DNA from: DATJHM01 sp035493895
GTDB lineage: Bacteria; Chloroflexota; Ktedonobacteria; Ktedonobacterales; Ktedonobacteraceae
NCBI GenBank assembly: GCA_035493895.1
Contig: DATJHM010000198.1
Span: forward strand, 1 to 64,000
Direction: 5' to 3'
Length of the DNA stretch: 64,000 nucleotides
Every line of letters starts with the position of its first letter. Positions within the stretch are counted from its first letter, which is position 1. The notes beneath the pieces are model-generated. The model had not been told where the DNA came from and did not search any database. It saw only the letters and a program-made list of their open reading frames with translations. Positions 25,651 to 34,117 of this stretch are shown in pieces. The translations under genes were made by a program, and so were the position numbers.

Positions 25651-25737
25651 CGTGGAATGCTCCTCATACTAGACGAAAAACATAGTATAACAACTCTGGC
25701 AAATGGAACACATACCAGGATAGAGGGCCTGACAATA

Positions 25738-27204
25738 TTATACGCTCGCCTCGGCGTTAAATGCTGGTCCGGGCACATTCTCTTGCGAAGCCTTTGCGCC
25801 CTTGCGTTGCATCGTAATGGCGGCATCTTTATCACGAATAGAGAAGACAAAGATAAGAGCCACCAGTGCCAGAAGCGCAGAGAAGACAAACGCGGCATGG
25901 TAGGACGTCAGATCTGGCAATATGCTGCCGGAAGCCGTCTGATAGGTCGGGCCAACCGCCGTAATGACCGTGCTCACGAATGCGACGCCAAGCGCAGAAC
26001 CGACCTGCCGCAACGTATTGTAGAGTGCCGAGGCATGGCCGGATTCGCTGGGAGTGATATTGGCGTATGCAGCAGCCTGCGTTGGCAGGAAAATATGCGC
26101 CATGCTAAAGCCAATCGCGAACATCAAGATACGCATCACCCACAGATCTGTCGTTTGTCCCATAACTGTAAGCAGCGCCATCATGATTGCAGCGCCGATG
26201 ACGCCACCAGCAGCCACCCGGCGTGGACCGATAAACGGATAGATGCGGGCCGCAATCTGAGTGCCAGTGATCACGCCAAGGGCTTCAGGGAACGTCGTCA
26301 GACCGGAAACGATGGCAGAGACGCCGCGTGCCTCTTGCAGAAAAAGTGGTGCAGCATAGAGAATGCCCACAAAAGCGGCACTGGTCAAGACAATAGTGAG
26401 ATTGCTATTACGAAACAGATTATTCTTCAGCAAGCGCAGATTGAGCATTGGAGCCGAGGAGCGCCATGCGAAATAGACGAAAACCGCGATAAGGATCAGG
26501 CCGACAAACAGGCTGCCAATAATACCAGGAGTGGCCCACCCCAGGTCGGGACCCTCACTCAGCGCATACATCGCGAGGGCAAGTCCAACACCCGCCAGCA
26601 GAAAGCCTGGGATATCGAAATTGCCTTTTGTTGTTTCGTTATGCCCGGCCAGGAAGAAGAGACCAAAGAGAAATGCAGCAATGCCAATCGGAACATTGAC
26701 ATAAAATACCCAATGCCACGACAACTTATCCACCAGGATGCCGCCGATGACGGGGCCGCTGGCCGGAGCGAGGACCGTCGGGATCGTCAGGATACGCGAA
26801 ACCTGGACGCGCTCCTCAGGAGGGAACGTGCGAATCAGCATCGTATTGCCAACGGGAGTGAGCGCGCCGCCTGCAAACCCCTGTAGGACGCGAAAGAGCA
26901 CAAGCAGACCGATACTGTTCGCCAATCCGCATAGGGCTGAGGCAATGGTAAAGAGGGCAAGCGCGCTCATAAAGACACGCTTCGTGCCCAGGCGATCACC
27001 CAGCCAGCCAGAGGCCGGGATGACGAGCGCGAGGCTCACCATATAGGAAACAACGATGGCATCCACCGAGGTGCCAGCCATGCCAAATTGTTGTCCAATC
27101 GAGGGTAGCGCAACGTTCACAATCGTCGAGTCCATGATAGACATAAACATGGCCGTAACGAACACGATACTGACGCTTACTTTTGGGTTTATTCTATGAT
27201 ACAT
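25738..27204 (-). CDS. MFS drug exporter, DHA2 (EmrB/QacA) type
   Basis: About 488 residues from the ATG at 27204, which has GGGAG 8 bases upstream. The 57 codons of open frame before it lack membrane character and were excluded. The hydrophobicity fits 14 membrane segments. Family motifs are clear: FMSIMDSTIVNVALPSIG in segment 1, GWLGDRLGTKRVF (motif A), the RVLQGFAGGALTPV block (motif B) and PASGPVIGGIL (motif C, antiporter). It should expel drugs or toxic compounds by proton exchange. It is divergent from a dienelactone hydrolase gene. No TetR- or MarR-type regulator is adjacent, so its control is not explained. Confidence 0.9.
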   Translation of the reverse strand: MYHRINPKVSVSIVFVTAMFMSIMDSTIVNVALPSIGQQFGMAGTSVDAIVVSYMVSLALVIPASGWLGDRLGTKRVFMSALALFTIASALCGLANSIGLLVLFRVLQGFAGGALTPVGNTMLIRTFPPEERVQVSRILTIPTVLAPASGPVIGGILVDKLSWHWVFYVNVPIGIAAFLFGLFFLAGHNETTKGNFDIPGFLLAGVGLALAMYALSEGPDLGWATPGIIGSLFVGLILIAVFVYFAWRSSAPMLNLRLLKNNLFRNSNLTIVLTSAAFVGILYAAPLFLQEARGVSAIVSGLTTFPEALGVITGTQIAARIYPFIGPRRVAAGGVIGAAIMMALLTVMGQTTDLWVMRILMFAIGFSMAHIFLPTQAAAYANITPSESGHASALYNTLRQVGSALGVAFVSTVITAVGPTYQTASGSILPDLTSYHAAFVFSALLALVALIFVFSIRDKDAAITMQRKGAKASQENVPGPAFNAEASV

Positions 27205-27700
27205 GCAATGTGCTCCCAGGATAAATTGGATGGCGTTACAAGCACGCATTGATTGTTCGGGTATTTCGGCACAGAAAATACAGATGGGTTGCTTCAAAGG
27301 ATGAGTGTCACCGGGTGAAATAACCCTTTTTCGCTTTGCTCTGTAACTGATCAGTGGTTTTCTCCATTCATACAAACACTTATATTTCGTTTCGTTATTC
27401 CAACCAGGGGGCCAGATCGAAAGCCAGATCGGAAGAGTTTTATGAGATTTCGCTTTCGCTTTCTCGCGTCCCTATTGAAGATATACGGAGGAAAATGCAA
27501 AAACCGGAAATCCTGTAACATGAGATGGGCAGGCAAAAAGTGGGTAGACAGAAAGCAGGGGTTCTTTCCTTTTTGGCGTGGCGCGAAATATACTGTAGGG
27601 AAGACTATCTTCAACGGAAGAGCCGATCGTATCGGTTACCTGTACAGAGAGTATCGTTCAGTAGTGCTTGTTCAGTCTTTCAAAGAAAGAGAAAAAGCCA
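27205..27700. other. Divergent intergenic region without a recognised gene
   Basis: This 496-base gap separates the MFS exporter from the dienelactone hydrolase. It holds several short open frames (one of 90 codons at 27442-27714) with basic, low-quality translations and overlap with the next gene, so none is called. A small palindrome TCACCGGGTGA lies at 27308-27318. It presumably contains both promoters, but I could not place them with confidence. Confidence 0.4.
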
Positions 27701-28480
27701 ATGTGTTACGATGATAATGCGCGACCACCGTTACCACCAGGAGCTGGAGGCACAGCAACGGGAGAAGAAATCGTCCTGACCGCAAGCGATGGGACACAGT
27801 TTGCAGCCTATGCGGCGCATGCAGGGAATCCAGGCGGGGCACAGGTTGTCATTCTGCCGGACGTACGCGGTCTGCATCAATTTTATAAAGAGCTGGCCCT
27901 GCGCTTTGCTGAGATGGGATTTTCAGCGGTAGCTATTGATTACTTTGGACGCACAGCCGGTGTGAGCTCACGCAACGATTCTTTTGAATACATGCCGCAT
28001 GTGCAACAATTACAAATACCCACCGTCTTTGCAGATATTACCGCAGCGCTGGACTATCTCCGTAAAGAGAATCCACAGAAGGCCGCATTCACAACCGGCT
28101 TCTGCCTGGGAGGAAGCCTCTCGCTGGCGAGTGCAACCAATAAAGCATTTGGTCTGGCAGGCTCCATTGCTTTTTATGCGGGTCTGGCACGCAAGATAGC
28201 AGGAGCGCAGGAGAGCATACTGGATGCCTCGAAACAGACGATTAATCCAGTACTGGGCCTGTTTGGAGGAGCCGACCAGGGCATCCCCACAAATCAGGTT
28301 GAGGAGCTGGACAAAAATCTGGACGCAGCAGGAATTGAACACGAGATCAAGATTTATCCAGGAGCGACACATAGCTTCTTCGATCGGCGAGCAACAGAGT
28401 TTGCCGAGGCTTCCAGCGATGCATGGCAAAAAGTGCTGAAGTTTATCTCAGAGCATAGTAGCCAGACGATCGGCGTCTAA
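27701..28480 (+). CDS. Dienelactone hydrolase family protein
   Basis: About 259 residues from ATG 27701; the open frame starts 11 codons earlier, but MCYDDNARPP is a common start in this group. The alpha/beta hydrolase triad is visible as Cys in GFCLGG, Asp in FGGADQG and His in GATHSF. Cys as nucleophile marks the dienelactone hydrolase (carboxymethylenebutenolidase) family. Substrates range from dienelactones of aromatic breakdown to other small lactones or esters. No aromatic ring-cleavage genes are nearby, so the real substrate is open. It is followed 20 bases later by a 43-residue membrane peptide gene and probably forms a unit with it. Confidence 0.85.
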   Translation: MCYDDNARPPLPPGAGGTATGEEIVLTASDGTQFAAYAAHAGNPGGAQVVILPDVRGLHQFYKELALRFAEMGFSAVAIDYFGRTAGVSSRNDSFEYMPHVQQLQIPTVFADITAALDYLRKENPQKAAFTTGFCLGGSLSLASATNKAFGLAGSIAFYAGLARKIAGAQESILDASKQTINPVLGLFGGADQGIPTNQVEELDKNLDAAGIEHEIKIYPGATHSFFDRRATEFAEASSDAWQKVLKFISEHSSQTIGV

Positions 28481-28500
28481 ACACGAGGAGGGAAGCAGGC

Positions 28501-28632
28501 ATGGAGAACAAACCACCCTTATCAGCAGGTAAAACAATCGCCTGGGTTTATGGCATGGTAGCAGCCTTTACAGCGGCCTATCTGGCCGTCCCGATACTTC
28601 TGGAGCGCTGGAGCCGGAAGCGGCAGAAGTAA
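28501..28632 (+). CDS. 43-residue membrane peptide
   Basis: A short frame that begins with ATG preceded by GAGGAGGG at good distance and ends at TAA 28630-28632. The protein has a short polar N-terminus, one hydrophobic segment (about residues 13-35, with VYGMVAAFTAAYLAVPILL) and a basic end WSRKRQK. This gives an inside-positive C-terminus and a single-pass membrane peptide. It follows the dienelactone hydrolase by 20 bases. I know no family for it. The strong ribosome site and clear membrane topology argue that it is real. Confidence 0.6.
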   Translation: MENKPPLSAGKTIAWVYGMVAAFTAAYLAVPILLERWSRKRQK

Positions 28633-28659
28633 AGAGAGCAAGGGCTACAGCAATCGGCC

Positions 28660-28790
28660 GATGATAGAACCTGTCCCGTCAAAAGGGACGGGCTTGTATA
28701 CCTGTTGGACGCAACCGGCCCGCGGCACTGTAAGCGCAGAGTTCATCAGGTCTACGAAGGTCAAGCCTCAATAAGAAGGTAAAGAGCTTC
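28660..28790 (+). ncRNA. Structured segment with a cobalamin-riboswitch-like core (uncertain)
   Basis: A hairpin GTCCC...GGGAC (about 28676-28688) could end the upstream operon. It is followed by CCCGCGGCACTGTAAGCG at 28719-28736, similar to the conserved core CCCGCnACTGTAA of cobalamin riboswitches. Other expected boxes are not clear, and the next downstream element is a separate T-box. A true riboswitch here is doubtful. Confidence 0.2.
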
Positions 28791-28861
28791 ATGCTTGCAT
28801 CTTTTCCTCATTTTAGCTATACTAACGACAGACAAATAAACATACTATACCAGTGTTGAAG

Positions 28862-29098
28862 AAGAGGAGTACCCAGGCGAGGGTTGCAGCGAGCCGACGA
28901 TTGGTGTGAGGTCGGTAATCTTACACAGGGGAAGGGCGCTTCGGAGCTGGTTTCAGAAGAAGAGAACGAGTGGCTTCACTACAGAGTGAAGAAGCAGGGT
29001 GGAACCGCGCATGTCGCATTACGATGTAGAACTCCGGGCCTACGTCGGCGCATTCGTCCCTGGGCGTAAAAAGTGAAAAGACGCCCGGGGCTTTTTTT
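28862..29098 (+). promoter_or_regulatory. T-box riboswitch of glycyl-tRNA synthetase
   Basis: The leader carries the T-box sequence AGGGTGGAACCGCG at 28996-29009; its UGGA bulge matches the UCCA end of tRNA-Gly. Stem I has GCGAGCCG and GGTGTGAGG (about 28888-28916). Stem III is CTTCACT/AGTGAAG (28974-28980 and 28985-28991). The terminator stem is 29058-29067 with 29081-29090, followed by T29092-29098. The specifier is probably GGC (Gly) at 28935-28937, by position relative to the CGGAGC segment. Uncharged tRNA-Gly should favour read-through into glyS, which starts 16 bases after the T-run. Confidence 0.9.
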
Positions 29099-29114
29099 AT
29101 GAAGGGAACCACTC

Positions 29115-30482
29115 ATGACCCAGACGGAGAAACCGGCGGAGATCCAGGACACGCCGCTGGTACCAATGGACAAGATCGTCTCGTTAAGTAAACGTCGCGG
29201 CTTCGTGTACCCCAACTCCGAGATTTACGGGGGTGTTGCGGGGATCTATGATTTCGGGCCGCTTGGCGTCGAGCTACGCAATAACATTCGCCGCTACTGG
29301 TGGTGGTCGATGGTACAGAACCATGACAATGTGGTAGGGATTGAGGGCGCAATCATCACCCATCCACGCGTCTGGGAGGCCAGCGGGCACGTAGAGAACT
29401 TCGTCGACAAACTGGTTGATTGCAAAAAGTGTCACCAGCGTTTCCGCATCGATCATCTTCCCGAAGAGAACGTCGCACAGAATAAATGTCCAGAGTGTGG
29501 CGGAGAGCTGACAGAGCCACGCAGCTTCAATCTGCTCATGGAGACCTATCTCGGCGTCGTCGAGGGGGAGCGCATGAAGACCTACCTGCGCGGTGAAGCC
29601 TGTCAGGACATCTACCTCGACTATGATAATGTGCAGAAGTCTTCCCGCATGGCGATTCCCTTTGGGATCTGCCAGATCGGGAAAGCGTTCCGTAACGAGG
29701 TAACACCGAGAAACTTCCTGTTCCGCCAACGCGAATTCGAGCAGTGGGACCTCCAGTTCTTCGTGCATCCTACTGAAATGCAGCAATGGTTCGACTACTG
29801 GAAGCAGTTCCGCTTCGAATGGTACAAGAGCATACTCAATCACAAAGATCGACTGCGCTTCCGCGAGCATGGCAGCGATGAACTGGCCCATTACGCGAAA
29901 CAGGCGTTCGATATCGAGTATCAGACCGTCCTGGGCTGGCAGGAGTGGGAGGGGATTCACTGGCGGCAGGATTGGGACCTCTCGCGCCATAGCGAGTATA
30001 GTGGACACGATCTCAGCTATACCGATCCGCTCACCAAAGAGCGCTTTATGCCCTGGATCGTAGAGACCTCCGGCGGCGTTGATCGCACCTTCCTCAATCT
30101 GCTGCTGGACGCGTATGAAGAGCAGCCTGATCCGATGGGGAAGGATAATGATCGTACCGTGCTGCACCTGCATCCCTGGCTGGCCCCGGTCAAGGTCGCG
30201 GTTTTACCATTGCAGAAGAATAAAGAGCAACTGGTCACAACAGCGAAAGGCATCCACAAAAGCCTGCAACGGCTGATGGTGTCGCAGTATGACGATATTC
30301 AGAATATTGGTCGCCGCTATCGTCGTCAGGACGAGATTGGCACGCCCTATTGTGTGACCGTCGATTTCCAGACGCTGGATGATGAGACGGTAACGGTCCG
30401 TGAGCGAGACAGCATGTCGCAGATTCGCCTGCCTATCAGCGAGTTGCAGATGTACCTGTTTGATCGCGTCATGTGGAAATAG
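29115..30482 (+). CDS. glyS: Glycyl-tRNA synthetase, single-chain class II type
   Basis: A 455-residue alpha-2 type GlyRS, as in archaea, eukaryotes and many bacteria, not the split GlyQ/GlyS form. It attaches glycine to tRNA-Gly. Motif 1 region: GFVYPNSEIYGG and FGPLGVELRNNI. A CKKCHQRFR and CPECGGELTEPRSFN pair of Cys sites suggests a zinc-binding insert. Motif 2: FRNEVTPRNFLFRQREFEQWDLQFF. Motif 3: ETSGGVDRTFLNLLLDAY. The C-terminal anticodon-binding domain starts near LAPVKVAVLPL. It is controlled by the T-box directly upstream and followed by an intrinsic terminator. The gene symbol follows usage for this type (also glyQS). Confidence 0.95.
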   Translation: MTQTEKPAEIQDTPLVPMDKIVSLSKRRGFVYPNSEIYGGVAGIYDFGPLGVELRNNIRRYWWWSMVQNHDNVVGIEGAIITHPRVWEASGHVENFVDKLVDCKKCHQRFRIDHLPEENVAQNKCPECGGELTEPRSFNLLMETYLGVVEGERMKTYLRGEACQDIYLDYDNVQKSSRMAIPFGICQIGKAFRNEVTPRNFLFRQREFEQWDLQFFVHPTEMQQWFDYWKQFRFEWYKSILNHKDRLRFREHGSDELAHYAKQAFDIEYQTVLGWQEWEGIHWRQDWDLSRHSEYSGHDLSYTDPLTKERFMPWIVETSGGVDRTFLNLLLDAYEEQPDPMGKDNDRTVLHLHPWLAPVKVAVLPLQKNKEQLVTTAKGIHKSLQRLMVSQYDDIQNIGRRYRRQDEIGTPYCVTVDFQTLDDETVTVRERDSMSQIRLPISELQMYLFDRVMWK

Positions 30483-30497
30483 GATAATGTTTTTCTG

Positions 30498-30533
30498 CCT
30501 GCTGTATCTATGAATGGATGCAGCAGGTTTTTT
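30498..30533 (+). terminator. Intrinsic terminator of glyS
   Basis: CCTGCTGTATC (30498-30508) pairs with GATGCAGCAGG (30517-30527), with one G-T pair, followed by six T residues. Confidence 0.85.
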
Positions 30534-30539
30534 AGCAGC

Positions 30540-31202
30540 TCATACAATAGAAGAGCGTTCTTCCCGGGCAAGCAAGGTCTCGCCACTCGGCAGCGTCTGT
30601 TCTCCGCTCTGTCCAACGGGGACGAGACGCATAAGGGGAATGGAGCGATCAGTGGCTTTCTGATACCGTACATAAGTGGGTGCAACGCGCAGGACACGGG
30701 GCCAGAAGGCAGCGGCCTCATCGGCGGACAACTCCTCGGCATGAACGCTGTTGGTGCGGCCCATGATCTGGATCTGCGCTGTCGGAGTGGCCTTCAGATT
30801 GTAGAACCAGTCGGGGTGGGAGGAGCGACCACTATTGGCAGCCACGATGACTATGTTCGCGCCATCCGGGAAAAACTGGAGGAGGACAGACCGGGCCTCT
30901 CCGGACTTTCGTCCACGCGCCGTAAGAATCAGGACATTGACCTTGAAGAGCCGGGTGAAGTAGCTCCCTATCAGCCGATAGAGACCCATGCCAAATCCTC
31001 TGAGTCTTTTGTTCAGTGCGTATTCCAGATAAAGGTCAAATCTATCCAGGGCTGAGAGACGCCTCTGAGACATCTTATCGGTATTTCTCGACCTTTCGAT
31101 GAACGCGCTGATCCATGGATGGTAGAACGGAAACGTAATGAGCAGGATGCAAGCAATCATCCCAAACGCACCTGTGAAGCGACGTACCTTTCGATTGCGC
31201 AT
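30540..31202 (-). CDS. Ddn-like F420-dependent nitroreductase family protein, membrane-anchored
   Basis: About 220 residues from ATG 31202, chosen because AGGAGG lies 6 bases upstream. One N-terminal hydrophobic segment (GMIACILLITFPFYHPWI) is followed by a cytosolic split-barrel domain. The block TARGRKSGEARSVLLQFF, then VIVAANSGRSSHPDWFYNLKATP, is the hallmark of the Ddn/DUF385 family. Known members use deazaflavin F420 to reduce quinones or nitro compounds. Together with the PPOX fragment at 1-219 it suggests that the organism makes F420. It lies 81 bases downstream of a small membrane protein gene on the same strand. Substrate unknown. Confidence 0.8.
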   Translation of the reverse strand: MRNRKVRRFTGAFGMIACILLITFPFYHPWISAFIERSRNTDKMSQRRLSALDRFDLYLEYALNKRLRGFGMGLYRLIGSYFTRLFKVNVLILTARGRKSGEARSVLLQFFPDGANIVIVAANSGRSSHPDWFYNLKATPTAQIQIMGRTNSVHAEELSADEAAAFWPRVLRVAPTYVRYQKATDRSIPLMRLVPVGQSGEQTLPSGETLLAREERSSIV

Positions 31203-31283
31203 AAAAAGCCTCCTGTTATGCTCCACCATGTCCCAACAAACTGATACCATAGGCAACGATAGCAATCGGTGGGTGTGCCAGAA

Positions 31284-31592
31284 CTACATACTTTCAGGTT
31301 GAGCAGGCATGGCAATTCTGCGCCTTCTTGCTCGTAGAGTATGCCTGGCGGGATAGCTATGCGCGCCTAAGTCAATCAGCAATGCCAGAACGACCCAGAG
31401 CCAGCTCCAGCCAGTCACGCCATTTCCAGAGAGGGCGTAAACGACGACATAAGCCAGGGTTGTGACTGGCAAAATAATGATTCCTAGCAGCGGCAGAAGC
31501 CAGCCACCGTGGAATGCTCGGACCACCAGCGGGGTCCATATCCAGGCATATAACAGCGCGATGCGCGAGAAAAGAGCGATAAGCCAGTTCAT
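31284..31592 (-). CDS. Small membrane protein of unknown function
   Basis: A 102-residue protein with a strong AAGGAGG ribosome site. Three or so hydrophobic segments fill the first 80 residues (LIALFSRIALLYAWIWTPLVV, LLPLLGIIILPVTTLAYVVVYAL, WLWVVLALLIDLGAH). The tail is Arg-rich (RHTLRARRRR), so the C-terminus should be inside. I recognise no family beyond a general likeness to small uncharacterised membrane proteins. It is directly upstream of the Ddn-like gene and may be co-expressed with it. Confidence 0.6.
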   Translation of the reverse strand: MNWLIALFSRIALLYAWIWTPLVVRAFHGGWLLPLLGIIILPVTTLAYVVVYALSGNGVTGWSWLWVVLALLIDLGAHSYPARHTLRARRRRIAMPAQPESM

Positions 31593-31853
31593 GATCTGTG
31601 CCTCCTTCTTATGGATGGAAAGCGTCTTGTTTTAGATAGCGTATGCAAATGCGTTCTGTTGTGCCATCTGGATGATAACGTAAAGATCTCTCCTGTACGT
31701 CACAACACAACAACTTGCGCTCTCGATTGACTCACATTGTTCACACGGAACACGCCTCCCCGCGATAAAGCCGCAAGATACGAGAAGTTTTTCCTGGCCC
31801 AATTGGATATACTCCAGTGCATAACCATACTACTCAGAGAAAGGAAGAATAGT

Positions 31854-32300
31854 ATGACAAAGGCGAATCCAGACAGACACAACCCCGCACTCAAACAGCT
31901 AGAAGTATTGGTTGGCAATTGGGAGATGGAATTATCAAATGCAGCCTTTCTTCCTGATCCATCCAATACAGCAAAAGGACAAATCTCTTTTGAGTGGGTT
32001 GAGAACGGAGCCTTTATTCGTATGCGGATGGGCGACGATGCTATCTGGCTCATTAGCCGAGACGACGCTCAATCAGATTACCATGTGTTCTACTATGACT
32101 CCCGAAACGTTTCGAGAATATATCAGATGAGCTTTTCTGAGAACATATGGAAGCTATGGAGGAACTCGCCAGACTTCTCACAGCGCTACGAAGGTAAAAT
32201 CAGCCATGATGGAAATACAATCACTGCCAGATGGGAGAAATCAAGCGACGGCATAACATGGGAGCATGATTTTAATATAAGCTATACAAGGATGAAATAG
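31854..32300 (+). CDS. DUF1579-like small protein, function unknown
   Basis: A 148-residue protein from ATG 31854, with AAGGA 8 bases before it; the longer open frame upstream is not needed. The pattern NPALKQLEVLVGNWEMELSNAAF, then FEWVENGAFIRMRM, then GNTITARWEKSSDGITWEHDFNISY, resembles DUF1579 or lipocalin-like proteins. Many of these are annotated with no proven role, and several are small beta-barrels. It has no signal peptide, so it should be cytosolic. It stands alone, with a VOC-family gene 154 bases downstream on the same strand. Confidence 0.6.
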   Translation: MTKANPDRHNPALKQLEVLVGNWEMELSNAAFLPDPSNTAKGQISFEWVENGAFIRMRMGDDAIWLISRDDAQSDYHVFYYDSRNVSRIYQMSFSENIWKLWRNSPDFSQRYEGKISHDGNTITARWEKSSDGITWEHDFNISYTRMK

Positions 32301-32454
32301 TCCGCATTTCATCGCTTTTTGTGATCGCAGGTGAGGAGGCATTTTACACCGTACAGTTATAAATAAACTCGACCGCTCTCCTCACTCCCGCTAGCATATG
32401 TTTCACATACTTTTCACGATGTTTCAGGTAGTAAGCAACACAAGGAGATTGCGC

Positions 32455-32829
32455 ATGTTCACAAAAGTCGGCACCATTAGCATTGGCGTTAGCAACCAGG
32501 ACAACGCTCTTGACTTCTATATCAACAAACTGGGTTTCGAGAAGATCGACGATCAGCCCATGAGCGAGACTGAGCGCTGGCTTGAAGTAGCACTCCCGGG
32601 AACAGAGACGCACATCATGCTCGGTTTGCGCGGGCAAAGCGGCGGCGATAAGACTGGCTTTACGGGCTATGTCCTGCACACGGACAACATTGAAGAGACC
32701 TGCGAGACGCTCAAAGCGCGTGGAGTCAACATTTCTCATGAGCTGAGCAATGAGCCCTGGGGCAAGTGGGCACAATTCGCCGATCTCGATGGTAACGAAT
32801 TCGGCATCTGGGCACCTCCTACCAGGTAA
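32455..32829 (+). CDS. VOC superfamily (glyoxalase-like) protein
   Basis: 124 residues from ATG 32455, with AAGGAG upstream. The vicinal-oxygen-chelate fold is seen in two beta-alpha-beta-beta-beta halves: TKVGTISIGVSNQDNALDFYINKLGFEK and GYVLHTDNIEETCETLKARGVN, ending FADLDGNEFGIWAPP. Members bind metals for glyoxalase, dioxygenase or antibiotic-resistance roles. The usual first His metal ligand appears to be missing (SIGV instead of HVGI), so this may be a binding rather than a metal enzyme. It is followed by a clear terminator. Confidence 0.8.
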   Translation: MFTKVGTISIGVSNQDNALDFYINKLGFEKIDDQPMSETERWLEVALPGTETHIMLGLRGQSGGDKTGFTGYVLHTDNIEETCETLKARGVNISHELSNEPWGKWAQFADLDGNEFGIWAPPTR

Positions 32830-32846
32830 TCATCTCTCCCCCCAAA

Positions 32847-32880
32847 AATCAGCCTTCCGTTTAGGGAGGTTGATTTTTTT
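32847..32880 (+). terminator. Intrinsic terminator of the VOC gene
   Basis: AATCAGCCTTCC (32847-32858) pairs with GGGAGGTTGATT (32864-32875) using two G-T pairs, followed by a run of T to 32880. Confidence 0.85.
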
Positions 32881-33058
32881 GCAAATTCTCTAACTTATTT
32901 TGAGAAAGCAACGTACTAAATACAAAGCGCATTTTATCCCGAAGTACCAGAAAGATGAACCTTTTGATCTTCTTTTTGGGATTTTTTTGTGCGTTTGATA
33001 TAGTGACAATAGATATTCAACAATACAGGTTGACATATAATAAAAGGATGAATACCGG

Positions 33059-34069
33059 ATGACTCGTATCGTTTCATATAACATACTGGCTGGAGGATAC
33101 AGCTTACGAGAGAATGGCGCACGACGCGTAAAACAACTGGTGAAAATGATTCAGTCCGTAGATCCCGACATCGTAGGAGTCGTTGAGGCCACCCACCCCA
33201 TGCTCACGCACAAGCCGCTCGTCATAGAAGAAGTGGCAGAGGAATTGGGGATGCAATTGATTATGGGGGGAGACGCAGCCCATCGGCACGACTACCAGCT
33301 GGCGCTCCTCACGCGATTGCCAGTAGTCAGCACAAAGCTACATCCGCGTCCGGGTCTGCTGAACAAGCCACTCATGGAGGTGTGTGTCAGAGAAGAGAAT
33401 GGAGAGGAGCTCACCGTATTTGTCACCCATCTGGCTGCCTACTTCTACAAAGGCTGGGCGGGCAATGGCATACGAGAGAGAGAAATCGAAGAGATTCTCC
33501 AGATTACCAGACCGCATAGAGAGCAGGGCATTCCCCATCTGATCATGGGAGATTTCAACTCACTGGCGCCCGGAGACCGTTTCAAAGCCAGTAATCTCCT
33601 CCGTTATGTCTTACGAATGGATAAGAACAAAAAGGACGCCGCCGTAGCAGATGGGCATCCCAATCTCAACTTTGTCGTCCCCGAGCCTTTGCGCATCTTC
33701 AATCCGCTGCTACGTATTATTCCAGCAAGCCCTCTATTGACCATGCTTTTTGACGTGGCAGCATCCAGCTATGCGCCACGAGGGAGTATTCGTAAAATGC
33801 TGGCGGGAGGATATACCGATAGCTTCCGGCACACCAACGCATACGCAGGAGGCTTCACCTGCCCAGCCGCAGCGCCCGCGGGAAGAATCGACTACATCTT
33901 TAGCAGCCCGGCCTTAATAGAGCGTTTAGAGCGCTGTTATGAGCTGACAGGGGGAGAAGACATAAAGGGAGAGCATGCCAGTGATCATCTGCCAGTAGCG
34001 GCAGAATTTGGCATCAAAGTGCAGGCAGTTAAGGAAAAACACGAGGAAAAAGACGCAGCCATAAGATAA
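33059..34069 (+). CDS. Endonuclease/exonuclease/phosphatase (EEP) family protein
   Basis: A 336-residue cytosolic protein of the EEP (DNase I-like) superfamily. Visible motifs: RIVSYNILAGG at the start, DIVGVVEAT (catalytic Glu), HLAAYF, LIMGDFNSLAPGD (Asp-Asn pair) and the final SDHLPVAAEF (Asp-His). These metal-dependent enzymes cut phosphodiesters in nucleic acids or lipids; the exact substrate cannot be assigned. No signal peptide is visible. A TATAAT box lies at 33036-33041, very close to the start, so the 5' leader is short. It converges on dnaJ, with a shared terminator between. Confidence 0.82.
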   Translation: MTRIVSYNILAGGYSLRENGARRVKQLVKMIQSVDPDIVGVVEATHPMLTHKPLVIEEVAEELGMQLIMGGDAAHRHDYQLALLTRLPVVSTKLHPRPGLLNKPLMEVCVREENGEELTVFVTHLAAYFYKGWAGNGIREREIEEILQITRPHREQGIPHLIMGDFNSLAPGDRFKASNLLRYVLRMDKNKKDAAVADGHPNLNFVVPEPLRIFNPLLRIIPASPLLTMLFDVAASSYAPRGSIRKMLAGGYTDSFRHTNAYAGGFTCPAAAPAGRIDYIFSSPALIERLERCYELTGGEDIKGEHASDHLPVAAEFGIKVQAVKEKHEEKDAAIR

Positions 34070-34071
34070 AC

Positions 34072-34110
34072 AATATCGCCTGGGCGGAGATCACCTCCGC
34101 CCGACGATAC
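34072..34110. terminator. Bidirectional terminator between EEP gene and dnaJ
   Basis: GGGCGGAG (34082-34089) and CTCCGCCC (34095-34102) form a strong stem, and TATCG/CGATA outside it can extend the pairing. It lies between convergent genes. Confidence 0.7.
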
Positions 34111-34117
34111 TGATATC

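Noticed and set aside
27426..27437. Twelve bases AGATCGGAAGAG identical to the start of a common sequencing adapter
   Set aside because: The bases after it do not continue the adapter and the region reads on normally, so a chance match is more likely than contamination. Raw reads would settle it.
27442..27714. A 90-codon open frame upstream of the dienelactone hydrolase
   Set aside because: Very basic, no family pattern, and it overlaps the real start of the hydrolase in another frame.
29274..30173. A 299-codon antisense open frame inside glyS
   Set aside because: It is a shadow of a strongly coding gene with clear synthetase motifs on the other strand, and has no recognisable family.
33001..33041. 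TTGACA followed at once by TATAAT upstream of the EEP gene as a full promoter
   Set aside because: The two boxes touch with no spacer, so only TATAAT can be a -10 element; no good -35 lies 17 bases upstream.
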